From: Salminus brasiliensis
Lineage: Eukaryota > Chordata > Actinopteri > Characiformes > Bryconidae
Assembly: GCF_030463535.1 (NCBI RefSeq)
Contig: NC_132898.1
Span: 23,473,162-23,537,161 of the forward strand
DNA: 64,000 bases
Direction of reading: 5' to 3'
The position numbers and the translations under genes are program-made. This document shows, in pieces, positions 1 to 21,989 of the stretch. The notes below the pieces were generated by a model. It had not been told where the DNA came from. It made no database searches and saw only the letters and a program-made list of their open reading frames with translations. Position 1 is the stretch's first letter. Each line of letters starts with the position of its first letter.

Positions 1-500
1 CACCAATCAGCCATTACGCCAGAACCACTGACAGATAAAGTGAAAAACAGTGATGATCTTCATCTAAGTGGCATCTGTCAAAGAGGTGGATATACTACCT
101 TTGCTCTTATGATGTGTTAAAGCAGGAAAAACAAGCAAGGGTGAGAATCAAAAACACAATTTCCAAACTTTGATGGCTAGATGACTGGGTCCGAATATCT
201 TTAAACGATCAAGCAGGTCTTGTGGGTTTTTTTTCTGGTATGCAGTTGTCAGTACCTACAAAAACTGGTCAAAGAAAGGTCAACTGGTGAACCGCCGCCA
301 GTTCAGTAATGCTCATGGAGGCCCCATCTCACAAATTACAGGACAAAAAGGATCTGCTGTTAACATCTTAGTGCCAGATTACACAAGACACCTTTAAGGG
401 TCTTGTGAAGTCCATGTCTTTCTATGCTCAGATCTGTTGTGGCGATCCATGTTGTGGGGACCTATTGGACAAGTGGTGCTAAGGTTATGGCTGACTGGTG
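1..500 (+). mobile_element. Tc1/mariner-like non-autonomous element (internally deleted)
   Basis: The ends are inverted repeats: positions 1-16 (CACCAATCAGCCATTA) match the reverse complement of 485-500 at 14 of 16 bases, and a TA follows at 501-502. Inside, 150-480 resembles fish Tc1-family transposase DNA. The start (about 150-290, GATGGCTAGATGACTGGGTC) is joined directly to the C-terminal part (about 310-450, CTCATGGAGGCCCCATCTCA), so most of the transposase is deleted and no reading frame survives. The window begins at the first base of the repeat, so the left TA target cannot be seen. A related deletion derivative lies at 22340-22644. Confidence 0.8.
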
Positions 501-830
501 TACAATATAACTCATACATGCTGTGAATGGTTTCATTGTAGATGTTCACTTGTGGTCATATAGCTAGTGGGCACTTTTTGGAGATCTTCAGTGGAAACTG
601 TAACTTTCCACTTTACTATTGCTTTTGCTCATTTGCAATATTTTAAATTTACATAAGCCAATAAAGAAGGAGATTAAGCTAAACAAGAATAATTACTGAC
701 ACTCCTGCACTGTTTAGGTGCCCAAAAAGAGTTTTAATAAAAGGATCACGTAGTATTTTGGTAAAATGAACAACAAAAAAAAACATATTAAAAAGGATTA
801 AACATCAAGTTAGCAATAAGCACCATCCAG
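501..830. other. Intergenic DNA, no gene seen
   Basis: AT-rich sequence with no coding exon. A stretch at 656-688 shares a 19-base exact match (AAGGAGATTAAGCTAAACA) with 24341-24359, upstream of myh-B, and resembles it on the 5' side. This could be a relic of a duplicated myosin upstream region or a shared repeat. Confidence 0.4.
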
Positions 831-1125
831 TGGTGGCTCAGCGGTTAGAGCTCCGGGCTATTGATGACAGAGTTGTGGGTTTGATACCCAAGCTTGACAA
901 GCTGCAACTGTTGGGCCCTTGAGCAAGGCCCTTCATACTCTCTTCTCCCTGGGCACCATAGCAGTTGCTGCCCGCTGCTCCGGGCTTACGTGTGCTCACT
1001 GTCCACTGTGTGTGTTTCACTGGTGTGTATGTGTGTGTTTCACAGCACAGACGGGATAAAAGCAGAATCCAAACTCCATCTGTGTCCGTCACAAATGATC
1101 AATATGGTTGTCTTGTCTTGTCTGT
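831..1125 (+). mobile_element. tRNA-derived SINE
   Basis: The head reads TGGTGGCTCAGCGGTTAGAG followed by a B-box-like GTTGTGGGTTTGATACCC, as in tRNA-derived fish SINEs. The body contains the characteristic CTGTTGGGCCCTTGAGCAAG and the element ends in a short (TTGTC)n tail at 1109-1125. The head is diverged from a working tRNA and is followed by the SINE body, so it is not a tRNA gene. A second copy of the family lies in reverse orientation at about 21990-22325. Confidence 0.8.
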
Positions 1126-1439
1126 CAAAAGCAGATGCAAGACAAAGACATGTGAAAGGAAAAAGCATCCAGAAATGTTAGAAGTCCCAGTTCTTCACAT
1201 AACCTGAACAAACTGAAGTTTATTTTTATCTGATGTCCTATGAGAATAAATATACAAGGGTCACATATTTTACATCACACAAATGAGGTCACATCTAATT
1301 TATATAAGTATTATATTAATGACCCATCTAAACGCATTCTGCAACATGCAATACCAGAGAAGCAGGACAACATTAATTTTCAAATTCATAGGGGAAAAAC
1401 AGCTCCTAAAGATCAATACAGCCAGCGTACAGTTACACT

Positions 1440-1895
1440 GGGCGGTGTAGAAGAAGTGGATGAGATGAATGCCTTCACTGGGGAGTACCATAGACAGGCA
1501 AGGGACCAATGCTGATATTACAGCAAGAATTGGCAAGGTCAGATCAGCTTTCTTGCAGTTCAGAAACATCTAGATCTCCAGACTACTGACAACATACAGG
1601 AAGATCAGAATGTTTAAATGTGAAGGCAGTCTTACTTTATGGGGCAGAGACCTGGAGAACTACCAAGACCACCATCAGAAAAGTATAGACCTTTATTAAC
1701 AGCTGCATGTGAAGAATCATCTGCATTCGCTGGCCACCAGCTGGCCACCAGCTATCCGCCAAGCAAGAAATCAAGAAAAGGCAGCGGGGATGGCACATGG
1801 GCCACAAACTGAAGTCGAGCCTTATCAGACAGGCCCTCGCATGGAATCCCAAAAGGAAATGAGGCTGGTCAAGAAACAAGCAAACTGTACTAATC
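1440..1895 (+). mobile_element. Degenerate non-LTR retrotransposon (LINE) fragment, 3' end of the RT ORF
   Basis: Translated with frameshifts, this stretch resembles the C-terminal part of a non-LTR retrotransposon polyprotein: ADITARIGKARSAF-like near 1510-1550, then AVLLYGAETWRTTKTTIRKV-like at about 1625-1685, then an INSCM/RIRWP-like block, and RQALAWNPKRK near 1830-1860. Frame changes, stop codons and a duplicated CCACCAGCTGG show it is dead. The exact clade cannot be set from this fragment. Confidence 0.7.
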
Positions 1896-1929
1896 ATACT
1901 TGGGGCCACAGCACCGTTCATTAGGAGGA

Positions 1930-3040
1930 CTTAATGGTACAGGGACTGACTCCATATTTGTCACTTTTGCTCCTGGGTCTTTATATTTCTTGTACAGAAA
2001 ATGGCAGGGACTGTATTTAATATAGTTGTTCCATTTTAGCTCTTCACGTGCACAGATCATGTGGTGACAAGTATACTTCAATGCACTGTAGCATAATAAA
2101 GTTTAGCATACCAGAGTCGGCTAACAGGCTCGTCCAACAGTGCTACCAAGGTGTTAGCACAACCCCCCACCAAGCTCTTTCAAAATCGGTACTCAAGTGT
2201 TATCACGCCCAGCTTGATTATTGATAGCTAGTATTACCTTTGTGAGGCAAACACTTAAAAGCAAATTGCAGGGTTTCTGTATTAAAAGTTGATGTGTAAC
2301 ATGTGCTGGACTATGTTCAAGCTACTGATTTTGATGATCTTTTATGCAAAAACCATGGCTATAGTAATCTGAAGTCGTCACTCACACGTCAAACGGCATT
2401 GCGTTAGTTATAAACAGACTAGTTTAGGTGAATTCACACATTGTTTGGCATACTACATCTATAAAATGGCCTCCTTGGTGTGCTTTAAGACGAGTGTGAT
2501 TTATGTATGCAGATTACACAATGCTAACAGACGAATTACGGCTTCAGTAAGTTCAGTAAGTAAGTAGCCTCATAGCTGTAGTGCAAGACTAAAGAATGAA
2601 GCTGTCACATAATTAGTACGAGACACCATGAATATCCTGGTCCTGAATAAGCAACACAGCAAATACAAACCAAACCGTAACTGGTCTAATGGGGCCAGTG
2701 TGAAACGATGTGGAGTGGTCTTGGTAACTTTTGCACTGCAGTGGAAGAGAGGCAAAAGAGACAGACTACACCTGGAAACACCTTTTGTCAGAGGCCTGGG
2801 CCAATGAGCCAAAGTAAGGACAACATTCACAGTTCAGGAGTCACTCTTAACTAAAAGTTGTATTTATACTTAAACTCCACACATGTTCAGGGAAAAGAGG
2901 TCCCTCAATGTAACAATACAATGTGCAATACCCCCCCCCCAACGTGTGCAATTAGTGGTCAATCAGTAATTATCTGTATATAATCTGTATATAATATTGT
3001 TTTTCTACAGAGTTTTTGACTTATTTTATGTATATTGTGC
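1930..3040. other. Intergenic DNA, no gene seen
   Basis: No coding exon or recognised RNA gene. Short reading frames here have no family resemblance I can see. A run of C lies at about 2932-2941. Confidence 0.4.
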
Positions 3041-3672
3041 CCACCCACGGGGACACCCCGGTTGCCAGCCACTAAACTGCGGAGCTTGAACAACCACGGA
3101 GGCGACCACGGGGCCCTGGGACCGGCCTACTTAAGCTACGCCCGTGAAGATCCCGCCATTGTGCAGGGCCAACATACGGATCGACCGGCACTCAGGAGAG
3201 CACCTAGGGGCCACACCCCTCCCAGACCATGAAGCGCCGCGTCCAGCCCCCGCACCTACGGGAACCCAGCCCCCGCCTAACCGCGTGAACGGGGGTCCCC
3301 TTGACTATGTTAAGACGCCAACTCACCAGGTTGGCTCCCTAAATATCACAACCTCAGGTGAACCAAATCAATGAATAAATGAAGACAAATAAGACACACT
3401 TGAACACAGCTAAAAACATGGCGTGATACATGAACATACTGTCAACATAAAAGTCCCAAGCATGTGACGTGAACATGAACTCTGAACTTTAAGTCCGTGA
3501 ATGGTGAAATCAACTGAACATCAACTTAAGAGTCCTTGAACTTGAAGCCTGTCGGCTGCGGCTCGGGACTGCCCCCTGGGCGGGCGCGGTGACGCGGACC
3601 TGACACTATCCCTCTGACGCTGTGAATTTCCCCACTGAGGGACTAATAAAGGATTATCTTATCTTATCTTAT
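3041..3672 (+). mobile_element. GC-rich block ending in a retroelement-like tail with (TTATC)n
   Basis: Base composition changes sharply to GC-rich at about 3040, in otherwise AT-rich intergenic DNA. The 3' end, CCCCACTGAGGGACTAATAA then repeats of TTATC at 3652-3672, is the kind of tail seen on fish non-LTR retroelements. The internal part has no reading frame I recognise. It may be one element or two adjacent ones; class assignment is tentative. Confidence 0.45.
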
Positions 3673-3984
3673 AATACTGAAATTGGCCTTTTTCGCCCCC
3701 CTTAACCCCCTGGCATTTACAGTCCATCCATGGAAACTAATCTGTAAAAACAGACTGTTTCAAATTTACATAAACCAGCCTATTTACATAGGCACAATGC
3801 AGGATAATTAAAACAGAGGTCATTTTCATATAATGGTTTTAATGGCACAGTAACAGAAACAGTCTGTTTAATTATAAGGGATAAGGATAGTAATAAATGG
3901 TAGTGTAAATTAAATATGTTTTTTTCTGGAGCATTAAACAGCACAAACATTGTGGGCGGATCTCAAAGGGGGGAAATATGTAGG

Positions 3985-3999
3985 ATATGGGCCCTTTAA
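3985..3999. repeat. Solo terminal-repeat arm (ATATGGGCCCTTTAA)
   Basis: The 15 bases are identical to the right arm of the small palindromic element at 59794-59868. They end in TTAA, the target of piggyBac-type elements. No matching left arm was found nearby, so this may be one end of a decayed element. Confidence 0.4.
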
Positions 4000-6395
4000 G
4001 CGGCGTTATAAAATACATTTTTGTGAGGAGGAACATGCCTTAAGTCCTTCCTCCTCACTATCTAGCATCATATAAATTTTATTTTCAGCTTGTTCACATG
4101 TTCACAGCAGAGTTTCCACATCCCACCACCACCCTGTCTTCCTCATATATTTCATTCCTAGCTCCACTTATCAAAGGAGGGGGGGGTTGTCTGGGGGTCT
4201 AACACCAAGCAGAAGCTACCTGCCCAAAGTTATTCCTCCTCCCATAAAGCTTCCTTCCATGTTATTATATGCTGATGGTCCAAAAAGTTGCAAAAAGGGT
4301 CTGTATAAACCATCTACAAAAGGTTTTCCAGCACTCAAAAAACAAATATCATTCTACATCCCTTTTTTAGAGTATAACTAAGAAGAAATAAATTGTAGAT
4401 TATAGTCTTTGCAATAATAAACTAAGATAAATACAATATAATTATTGTGGTAAAAACTGATGAGATACAGAGATTAGAGATTATTAATCTTATCATTATC
4501 ATTTAAATAATCATCTAAATTTAGATGATCTAAATTTGTGCAATGTCACTCCTACAGTAGTGTTGCACTTAGGACACACAGAGGACTGCATAATCAACTC
4601 AAAACTAGATCTTATGTAGGTGAAAAAAGGACATAAACTGTAATGACAGTAAAATTCTAATGGTCCCTAAGAATAAGCTGTGTGGAGAATCTTAACACAG
4701 AACATACACATAAGTAAACACTCATTTCTGAAATATATACTTTTACATAATTAAAAAAATATATTTAAAAAAAACTATTACAGGACATGAATGCACACAA
4801 AATTAAAACGACTAAATTAACAAAACCACTGTACCTTTCAAGAAACTGGGAGACTCCTAGGTGCACAAAGAAATGGCTTTGTACTTCCAATTGTGCAGAC
4901 CAAAAGCGGATCACTGAGCAGAGTGCTGAGCTAGTTTCTATATTTGTATTTTTCCCCTAATAAGAATGTTATGTTAAGATATAGTGTTTCACAATTTCAG
5001 TTCATGAATCCAGTTTATCACATGCAGGACCTTTTGAGACTTTACTGCCTAGTGAGCATCTGCTGATCCAGTGTAATGTTTCATTTGGAAGTAAATGCTA
5101 TAGTCTAGTATTGAGAATAAATTACAGGTATTTTTTTTAATTGTTCTTTGATTAGAGAGTAAACTCCTTGTAAGCTAATTGATACTAATGTGATAGATTA
5201 AAAAACATAAGGCAAATCCAAAATAGCTTAATGTTGTACTAACTTACATTGTAAAATGTTCTTGGTCAGTGACAAAAAAGAAGATTTGCTCCTAAAAGTG
5301 TTTTTTTACTATGCTGTTGGAAAGATAAGTTTGTTGTTGTTTTATTCAGGAGGAAACTACCATGTGAGTCTCTTTCTAAAAGCAGTTGACTTCCTAAAGC
5401 ATTCTTCAAGCCCTAATAATCTAAAGTAGTTGTTGAAACTTGTTTTGACAGTTGACATTTAATATCACACAATGTTATTCTTACATAACATAGCATTTTT
5501 GCCATTTTCAACAGCTTTCTGGTCCACAGTTGCTCTTTGGTCCACTTATTTTTACTGTTTTTTTAAATGTTTTTTTTTTTTTTTTTTTAATTTACAGTCC
5601 TGCATATGTTAAACATCCACATATGAACAATAACACTGGAAGCTTTGAAGGGTCTAACATCTGGACTGTGTAAACCCTTAGGGCTGTGATATACTTACTT
5701 TTCTGTATGTGTAGACATGCGTTACAACACTACACTGTGCATCCTGCGTGCATTCAGAGCATTTTTTTACTTTACTAGCCAATGTGTTCACAAAGATAAT
5801 ATGAAAACACATTTTTAAATGTTGAAGTAGAAGACTGCACTGGAGGATTTCTGACATGCTGGATCATCTTAATTCATTTGTGCAATATAGTGTTAAACAT
5901 TCAATAATACAATATATATGCGCTGCTTGACAAGTGGTATACCGCAACCCATAAGGGATATGAATAAACTCAGATAAATATTTAGTCTTGAAGTCTTAAA
6001 GCCAAAAACCTGTAAATGTTCTTTTGTTATTTTTATTTATTTGTTTTATTTATTTATAAGTATTTACTCTAAATAAGAACATTACATTAAAAAAATAATA
6101 TTTTAGTTCATTAATTCAGTTTGTCACATGCAGGATCAACTGTTTTTTCTCCTAATAAGGATCTGCTAAAGCAATGCCATCTTTCAGTTGGACTTGTTTG
6201 TAGGTTATATCTGGGTGTTTTTAGAATTATTACAAGACATGAAAAGTAAATGTGCATTCTCATTATAGCCACTTAAGATGATTATTAATAAAGTTAGTAA
6301 AAACTATAATTATTGGTGAAATTTAACTGCCATCTGCAATCTGTCTGGTGCTTATTTATAAAAGGAAATGCTTGCAGTAACCTTGCAATTGAACA
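4000..6395. other. Intergenic DNA upstream of myh-A
   Basis: AT-rich with no convincing coding exon. It contains a diverged duplicated block: 4957-5091 and 6068-6195 share CAGTTTATCACATGCAGGA / CAGTTTGTCACATGCAGGA and flanking similarity, about 1.1 kb apart. The 64-codon frame at 4187-4381 has no recognisable family. Confidence 0.4.
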
Positions 6396-6420
6396 CCAGT
6401 GACATTGAAGAGCTTCTCCA
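6396..6420 (+). promoter_or_regulatory. Upstream block shared with myh-B
   Basis: CCAGTGACATTGAAGAGCTT, continuing into CTCCA, is nearly identical to 24278-24302 upstream of myh-B. Flanking bases also align (ACCTTG...CAG just 5'). It lies about 458 bp upstream of the myh-A TATA box; the myh-B copy lies about 507 bp upstream of its own. Conservation between two paralogous upstream regions suggests a duplicated control element, but no function is shown by the sequence alone. Confidence 0.45.
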
Positions 6421-6809
6421 AGTCTGATGTAGGGTTTTCTTCAGTGCCAAAACACATTAAAAAGATTCTTCCTGGTGACTTCAAAGCCATTTTGAAAGTG
6501 CCCGGCATGTGACATTAAAAATAATACTAAATAAAAAACACAACATTTATTTGTAAATGATAACAGCACACCAAAGTCCATCAGTCTGACACCAGATGCA
6601 TGCCTTAAAACTCCTAAATCTTAAGAAATATATATTATTACTAATACTAATACTAATACTTTGTGAAATAGTGAAAAAGAACGACAAAACAACAGCCTAT
6701 TTATATATCGCAAGACAATGTTGACACTATGGGTGTGTTGCCACTTCCGTTGTCAGTAGGAATATATTTCCACTTAGGGCAAAAACAGAGCATCATGCAC
6801 AACACATGA

Positions 6810-6904
6810 CCAAATGTAGCTCAACAGTTAGGGTGGGTGAACATCAGTGGTGCTATATAAGAGGCTCACTGTGACACTGAGGCTGTCCCATGCACCCTGC
6901 AAAG
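6810..6904 (+). promoter_or_regulatory. myh: myh-A core promoter and first non-coding exon
   Basis: A CCAAATGTAG element at 6810-6819 lies exactly 44 bp (start to start) upstream of a TATA box, TATATAA at 6854-6860. Transcription would begin near 6884. The first non-coding exon ends CCTGCAAAG at 6904, followed by a GT donor. The arrangement matches the myh-B and myh-C promoters. The CCAAAT...AG element resembles the CArG/MEF2-type AT-rich boxes of muscle promoters; that assignment is inference. Confidence 0.7.
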
Positions 6905-7054
6905 GTGAAAAACATTTTTGTCATAATTGCAAAACTAACCAAATGGTATTCTGATTTGATTTCTATATAAAGGTTCTCAACTATTCATTGTTCCATTTCA
7001 GTGTTGTCAGTCCTGTTCTGCCTGCCAGCCATTTGGTGTCAAACAAGGTAAGAA

Positions 7055-7055
7055 C

Positions 7056-7129
<74 letters not shown>
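7055..7129. repeat. (TA)n microsatellite in myh-A intron 2
   Basis: An almost pure TA dinucleotide array begins seven bases downstream of the exon 2 donor at 7048. The short reading frames across it on both strands are repeat artefacts. Confidence 0.9.
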
Positions 7130-7719
7130 TGTGTGTACTTGTTGTTTTGTGTGTACATTGTACTTGCACTACTTTTACTAGAATTAATATTTCTGGGCAT
7201 TGAAGGTTTATTTCCTTAGTAAAACGATATTTTAATAAATACTAATAACTTTTACACAGAAAGTAGTGGTTCTACACGATTATGTTCATTAAAACATCTA
7301 TAAGCTCTCCTCATGGGAGTTTAGTATTATTTATAGTTATCATCCAACATCGGTTTAGTAAATCAGTGCTGAATGACGGTAAATCAGGTAAGCTGGTGAT
7401 GGAAATTAACAAGCCTGCAAAAGGTGAAATATGGAACCAATCTTTGTTCTTCAAAGTTAGTTTTTAACTGTATTAATGTGTATTTGCCTCTGTTCCAATA
7501 TAATCTGGTGTTTTTTACAAGTACAAATCTGCCTTTCCTAGATCGTTTTAAATAATGTGCTTAGATGCCTAAAATCTTTACACATTATTGCAGATATTTA
7601 TACATGTGCATATATGAAAAGTAGTATAGACAGCAATATTTTAGGAGAACATACTGGCTTTTTGAAAAATACTGCAGAAACGACAAATCATTGTGTTTGC
7701 TCTACAGTACAATATCATC

Positions 7720-18269
<10,550 letters not shown>

Positions 18270-18343
18270 AACAAGCACCTGATGGGACACTGACAAGCAA
18301 TCATATAATATGCATTTCTTGTTTGATGTCTATTCACAACATC

Positions 18344-18349
18344 AATAAA
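18344..18349 (+). terminator. myh-A polyadenylation signal
   Basis: AATAAA lies 75 bases after the TAA stop at 18267-18269. This gives a short 3' UTR of roughly 95 bases, normal for fast myosin genes. Confidence 0.75.
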
Positions 18350-18369
18350 TCATAAAACTGTTGCAATAA

Positions 18370-20020
18370 TCAAGCGTTTGCCTTTTATTCTATACAAAAT
18401 ATTTCATTCCAAAGAAGGAAAAGCAGACTAAATTTTATACTGGCCTGCCTTTGTAAACATAAACAAATAAAGAAAATTAACATTACATAAACTGTGTTTA
18501 CCAACCGGTCACTACCATGCTTGCCACAGTTCTATGCTGAGAATGGTCTCCCAGCAATTAATACACTGGTCTTTGGTCTTAATTCATAAAACAGATTACT
18601 AGATTTGTCATGACAATGAGAGCAAATAGAAATGATCTCAACCTGTTTTTTTCTGGATTTGTTTTAAAAATTGCAGCAAGTTTTTATTTAGGAGTGCCAG
18701 TGCAAGAACAAAGTTTCACTTTACTTCAGTAGCCCACCACAAATCAAAAAATGTAGATTGTCTTCAGCAATGCCACTGGAAAAATACGGATACTATTCTG
18801 ACCAGGCATAAAGACAAAATTAGCCTACTTGGCACATCACACATGTAACAAGCATCCACCATCCACCAAGCTTAGTTCCATATTTGATTGAATGATATCA
18901 TTACCCACAAAATGTATTTCATTTATCCTTAACAGTTAAAATACTTAGAGTGTGATTATTGTTTTAGTATGTTCAGCACCTTTTACATTAAAGCAGTGTT
19001 TTCATTTGACAATGCAGATCTGTTACTATACCCTTCATAACAGCATTTTGCAAATATAGTTAGAAGATGCAGTACTTTATTTACAATAGCATTATGCTAA
19101 ATAACAATGAATCTATTTTAAATTTGAGGTTCCCTTACACACAAGTAGATAAAAACTTTTAAACAATAAGACCTAACATCCTTAAATGAGTAGGTTAGAA
19201 CACTGCTGTTTATATGTAGGCTAAAGTAACTGAGGAAGTGCAAATTTGCTCACGAGGAAAATCTAATACTGCATGCCTCTTCAACAAAGTTTGCCAAATT
19301 AATAATTATTACAGAATATAACTGCATATTAACATATTAAAATGTTAAGACATGTCAGAAACTGCACCTTTTAGGAACAGAGAAACCTAACTGGGAACTT
19401 TTTTATACTATATATGTATAATACTAATTTATTACTCCATGGTAATGACAATATAGTTATATGCAAAAGCCTACAGTTCCTACAGTGCAAAATGGTATTA
19501 AGAAATTACAGTTCAGGGGAACTGTGGAGGTCAAAAAGAGGTATGAAATACCAAGAAAACAGTCAGATAGAACTGCTTACATTGTGGTAAGGCAACCAAA
19601 TCTAAATTTTCATATGCTAGCCAAACATTTACAGTTTATTATTATCTTTATTTCTTTAATTTAGTACTTTTTATTTTTACTCTCTACATTTCACAAGAGA
19701 AATTTGTACTTTTGTACTTTTACTCACTACATTTTTAACATTGTGCAGCCTAGAAGTGGAGATTTGTAAATGAATGAGACATAATACAAGGCAGACAGTG
19801 ACAAAAAACTTTTGTGTATAAGTCTTAAAGGCACAGTAACAGTATATGGTTAATTTCAAGGGAAGAAAAAATACTGAAAAATAAAAATAAATGTTTATTT
19901 TATTTTTGGTGCAAAAAGCCACACAATCGTCCTCAGATATGACCTCAAGGATGACCACATGGAACATAAACAAATGTTGCTTTTTAATGAAACTTAATTC
20001 ATACAAGGCATTTTTGTCTT
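18370..20020. other. Intergenic DNA between myh-A and the myosin pseudogene
   Basis: AT-rich, no gene recognised. The stretch at about 19660-19740, with repeats of TTTGTACTTTTACTCACTAC type, resembles a fish DNA-transposon end, but its borders were not found. Confidence 0.4.
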
Positions 20021-21400
20021 GCCCCAGAGTGACTGAACAGATCAGTGAGACTGGAAAGACCATCCATGAGCTGGAGAAAGCAAAGACAGTGAAGAATTTT
20101 TTAACCAAGTTTGAAGTCTTGAAAGACTTCTGTAATGTTCTCTGCAGTGTGTCCTGATAGAAAATGTCATTTACTTTTTGGAATCAACTACATTTAAAAC
20201 AATGTGGAAGTCTGAGCACCAGCTGAGAGAGAGACAATGAATTGCATTGTGAAGCTTAAAGTGGAACAAAACTGAAAAAGGCTGCTTGTCAAGCACTAAA
20301 AACTCTACTAATACATATCCGATTTATTTTTTCATCTCTAGTTTGAAGAGAGAATTGGCTCTGTGCAAAATGGTTTACCATTCAACATCATTCTTCAGGG
20401 CACATTTGAGCATAAAAGCTATACCAAGTAAAGGATGACTGCCATTATAGCTGAGGAACCAAAAAAAGAACAGGACACCAGTGCATTTAGTTTATTCTGA
20501 AAACAAAACACTGTTATCTTAGTTAACTTTTATATAAAAATGTCCACATCCACATCCTATCTACAATAGGCGCGTGAGCTGGAGGCTGAGGTTGAAGCTG
20601 AGCATAGATGTAGACCTGATGCTGTTAATGACATTTGTAAATTCGAAAGGAGAGTGAAAGAGCTCACCTACCAGGTACAAAAAACAAACTATGAAGCAAA
20701 ACTTAATCAAAGGCAAACCCTAAAGAGTCAAGAAGACAAAAAGAATGTGAAAAGACTGCATGATCTTAAGGACAAGCTTCAGCAAACAGGCTGAAAAACA
20801 AGAGATGACAAAGCCTATGTGCCATTGCATAACATATATTGTACATTATTTCTGTCCACCACACTTATTGGCTCCAACCCTCTTATGTTCTTCTTGCTAA
20901 TAACTAAAGTGACATTGTTCACTATCCCAGCAGGAGCAAGCCAACACTCACCTGTCCAGGTTCAGGAAAGTGCTGCATGAGCTGGAGGAAGCTCAGTAGT
21001 GTGGTGACAGTGCTGAGTCCCAGGTCAACAAGCTGAGAGCCAAGATGCTGTGATGCTGGAAAAAGTAAAAATAAATATGTCAAAAAATGTTGCAGACAAC
21101 TACCAACTACCAGTTACTAAATAAACATATATAAAATATATAAACATCTACTAATGATCACTACTACTAATGATACTAAGGATGTACATTAATGTCTAAA
21201 GCTTAGAGGTATCTTTGAACTATTAATCTATTCTAACTAGCTAATGTTTTTCTTGGGTAAATAGCAAAGCACTTTTGTAAGTCGCTCTGGATATGAGCAT
21301 CTGCTAAATGCCTTAAATGTAAATGTACATCTATTTTTAGGCCAAGGAACTTGCTGTATAAAACCAACAACAGGGACACTGACAAGTATAATCATAAAAT
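20021..21400 (+). pseudogene. Truncated myosin heavy chain pseudogene (exons 33-41 remnant)
   Basis: Decayed 3' end of a fourth tandem myosin gene. Recognisable pieces in order: exon 33-like 20027-20096, exon 34-like 20399-20435, exon 37-like 20438-20486 (the intervening DNA is lost), a full-length exon 38 at 20570-20674 with intact splice sites, exon 39-like 20726-20800, exon 40-like 20931-21063, and exon 41-like 21341-21361 ending in TAA. Exon 40 has an in-frame TAG at 20997-20999 where the working genes read CAG GAG CGC/CGT. The 3' UTR motif GGGACACTGACAAG is shared with myh-A, pointing to myh-A as closest relative. Everything upstream of exon 33 is gone, including motor domain and promoter. 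Confidence 0.88.
21270..21332 (+). mobile_element. SINE/LINE-type 3' tail inside the pseudogene
   Basis: TTGTAAGTCGCTCTGGATAT followed by GAGCATCTGCTAAATGCCTT and an AAATGTAAATGT tail is the common 3' end of a fish SINE/LINE2-type family. It sits in the last intron of the myosin pseudogene. Confidence 0.6.
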
Positions 21401-21985
21401 ATCTCATACATCTCAATATCTCAATATCTCATACAAAGTATTCTATTCTTAAGGAAGAGTTCAAGGTATATAATTTAAACTGATTCTTAATTTAAACTGA
21501 TTTCAGCCAAATATTTTTAGGGGAAGAATAAAAACTTTTTATTGTGAAAGTATGAAACAACTGAGGTTATTTAAAAATAAATATCAAAAAGACATTTTCA
21601 GTATTTTACTGGATACAGTCTTGCCACCACAGGCTCTTATTGGTTAATCCTAAAATGCACAGTGAAAATCAAGTACATCACACAAAATAAAGATGAATAG
21701 GATGAACAGACACACATTCATATGCCAGGCCTGTTTGGTATCACTGCTACATTGGAAAATGTCAGGTGAATATTTTTTTTCTAAAGGCTGTGCCGACACA
21801 TCACCCCATTGTTCTGTATATGGGTTATACACTAGTGGTGTAGTGGTCTAGCATCAATGCACGATTGGATCAACTCCTGATTTAGATCACTGACTGACTG
21901 TAGAGAAAATTATGAGTAGAATCAGTTGTGTTGGGGAAAGGAATACTGAAACTGTGCAGTGCTGCGGGTTGCCAATAGCAGGATT
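21400..21985. other. Intergenic DNA, no gene seen
   Basis: AT-rich sequence with no recognised gene or element; short frames only. Confidence 0.35.
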
Positions 21986-21989
21986 AAGA

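Noticed and set aside
831-905. tRNA-like sequence with A- and B-box similarity
   Set aside because: It is the head of a SINE, followed by the SINE body and tail and repeated at 22262-22325; it is not a functional tRNA gene.
3035-3374. Proline-rich frames in the GC-rich block
   Set aside because: High GC makes stop codons rare. The block ends like a retroelement, and no protein family is visible.
6981-7203. Isoleucine/tyrosine-rich frames on both strands
   Set aside because: Products of the (TA)n array in myh-A intron 2.
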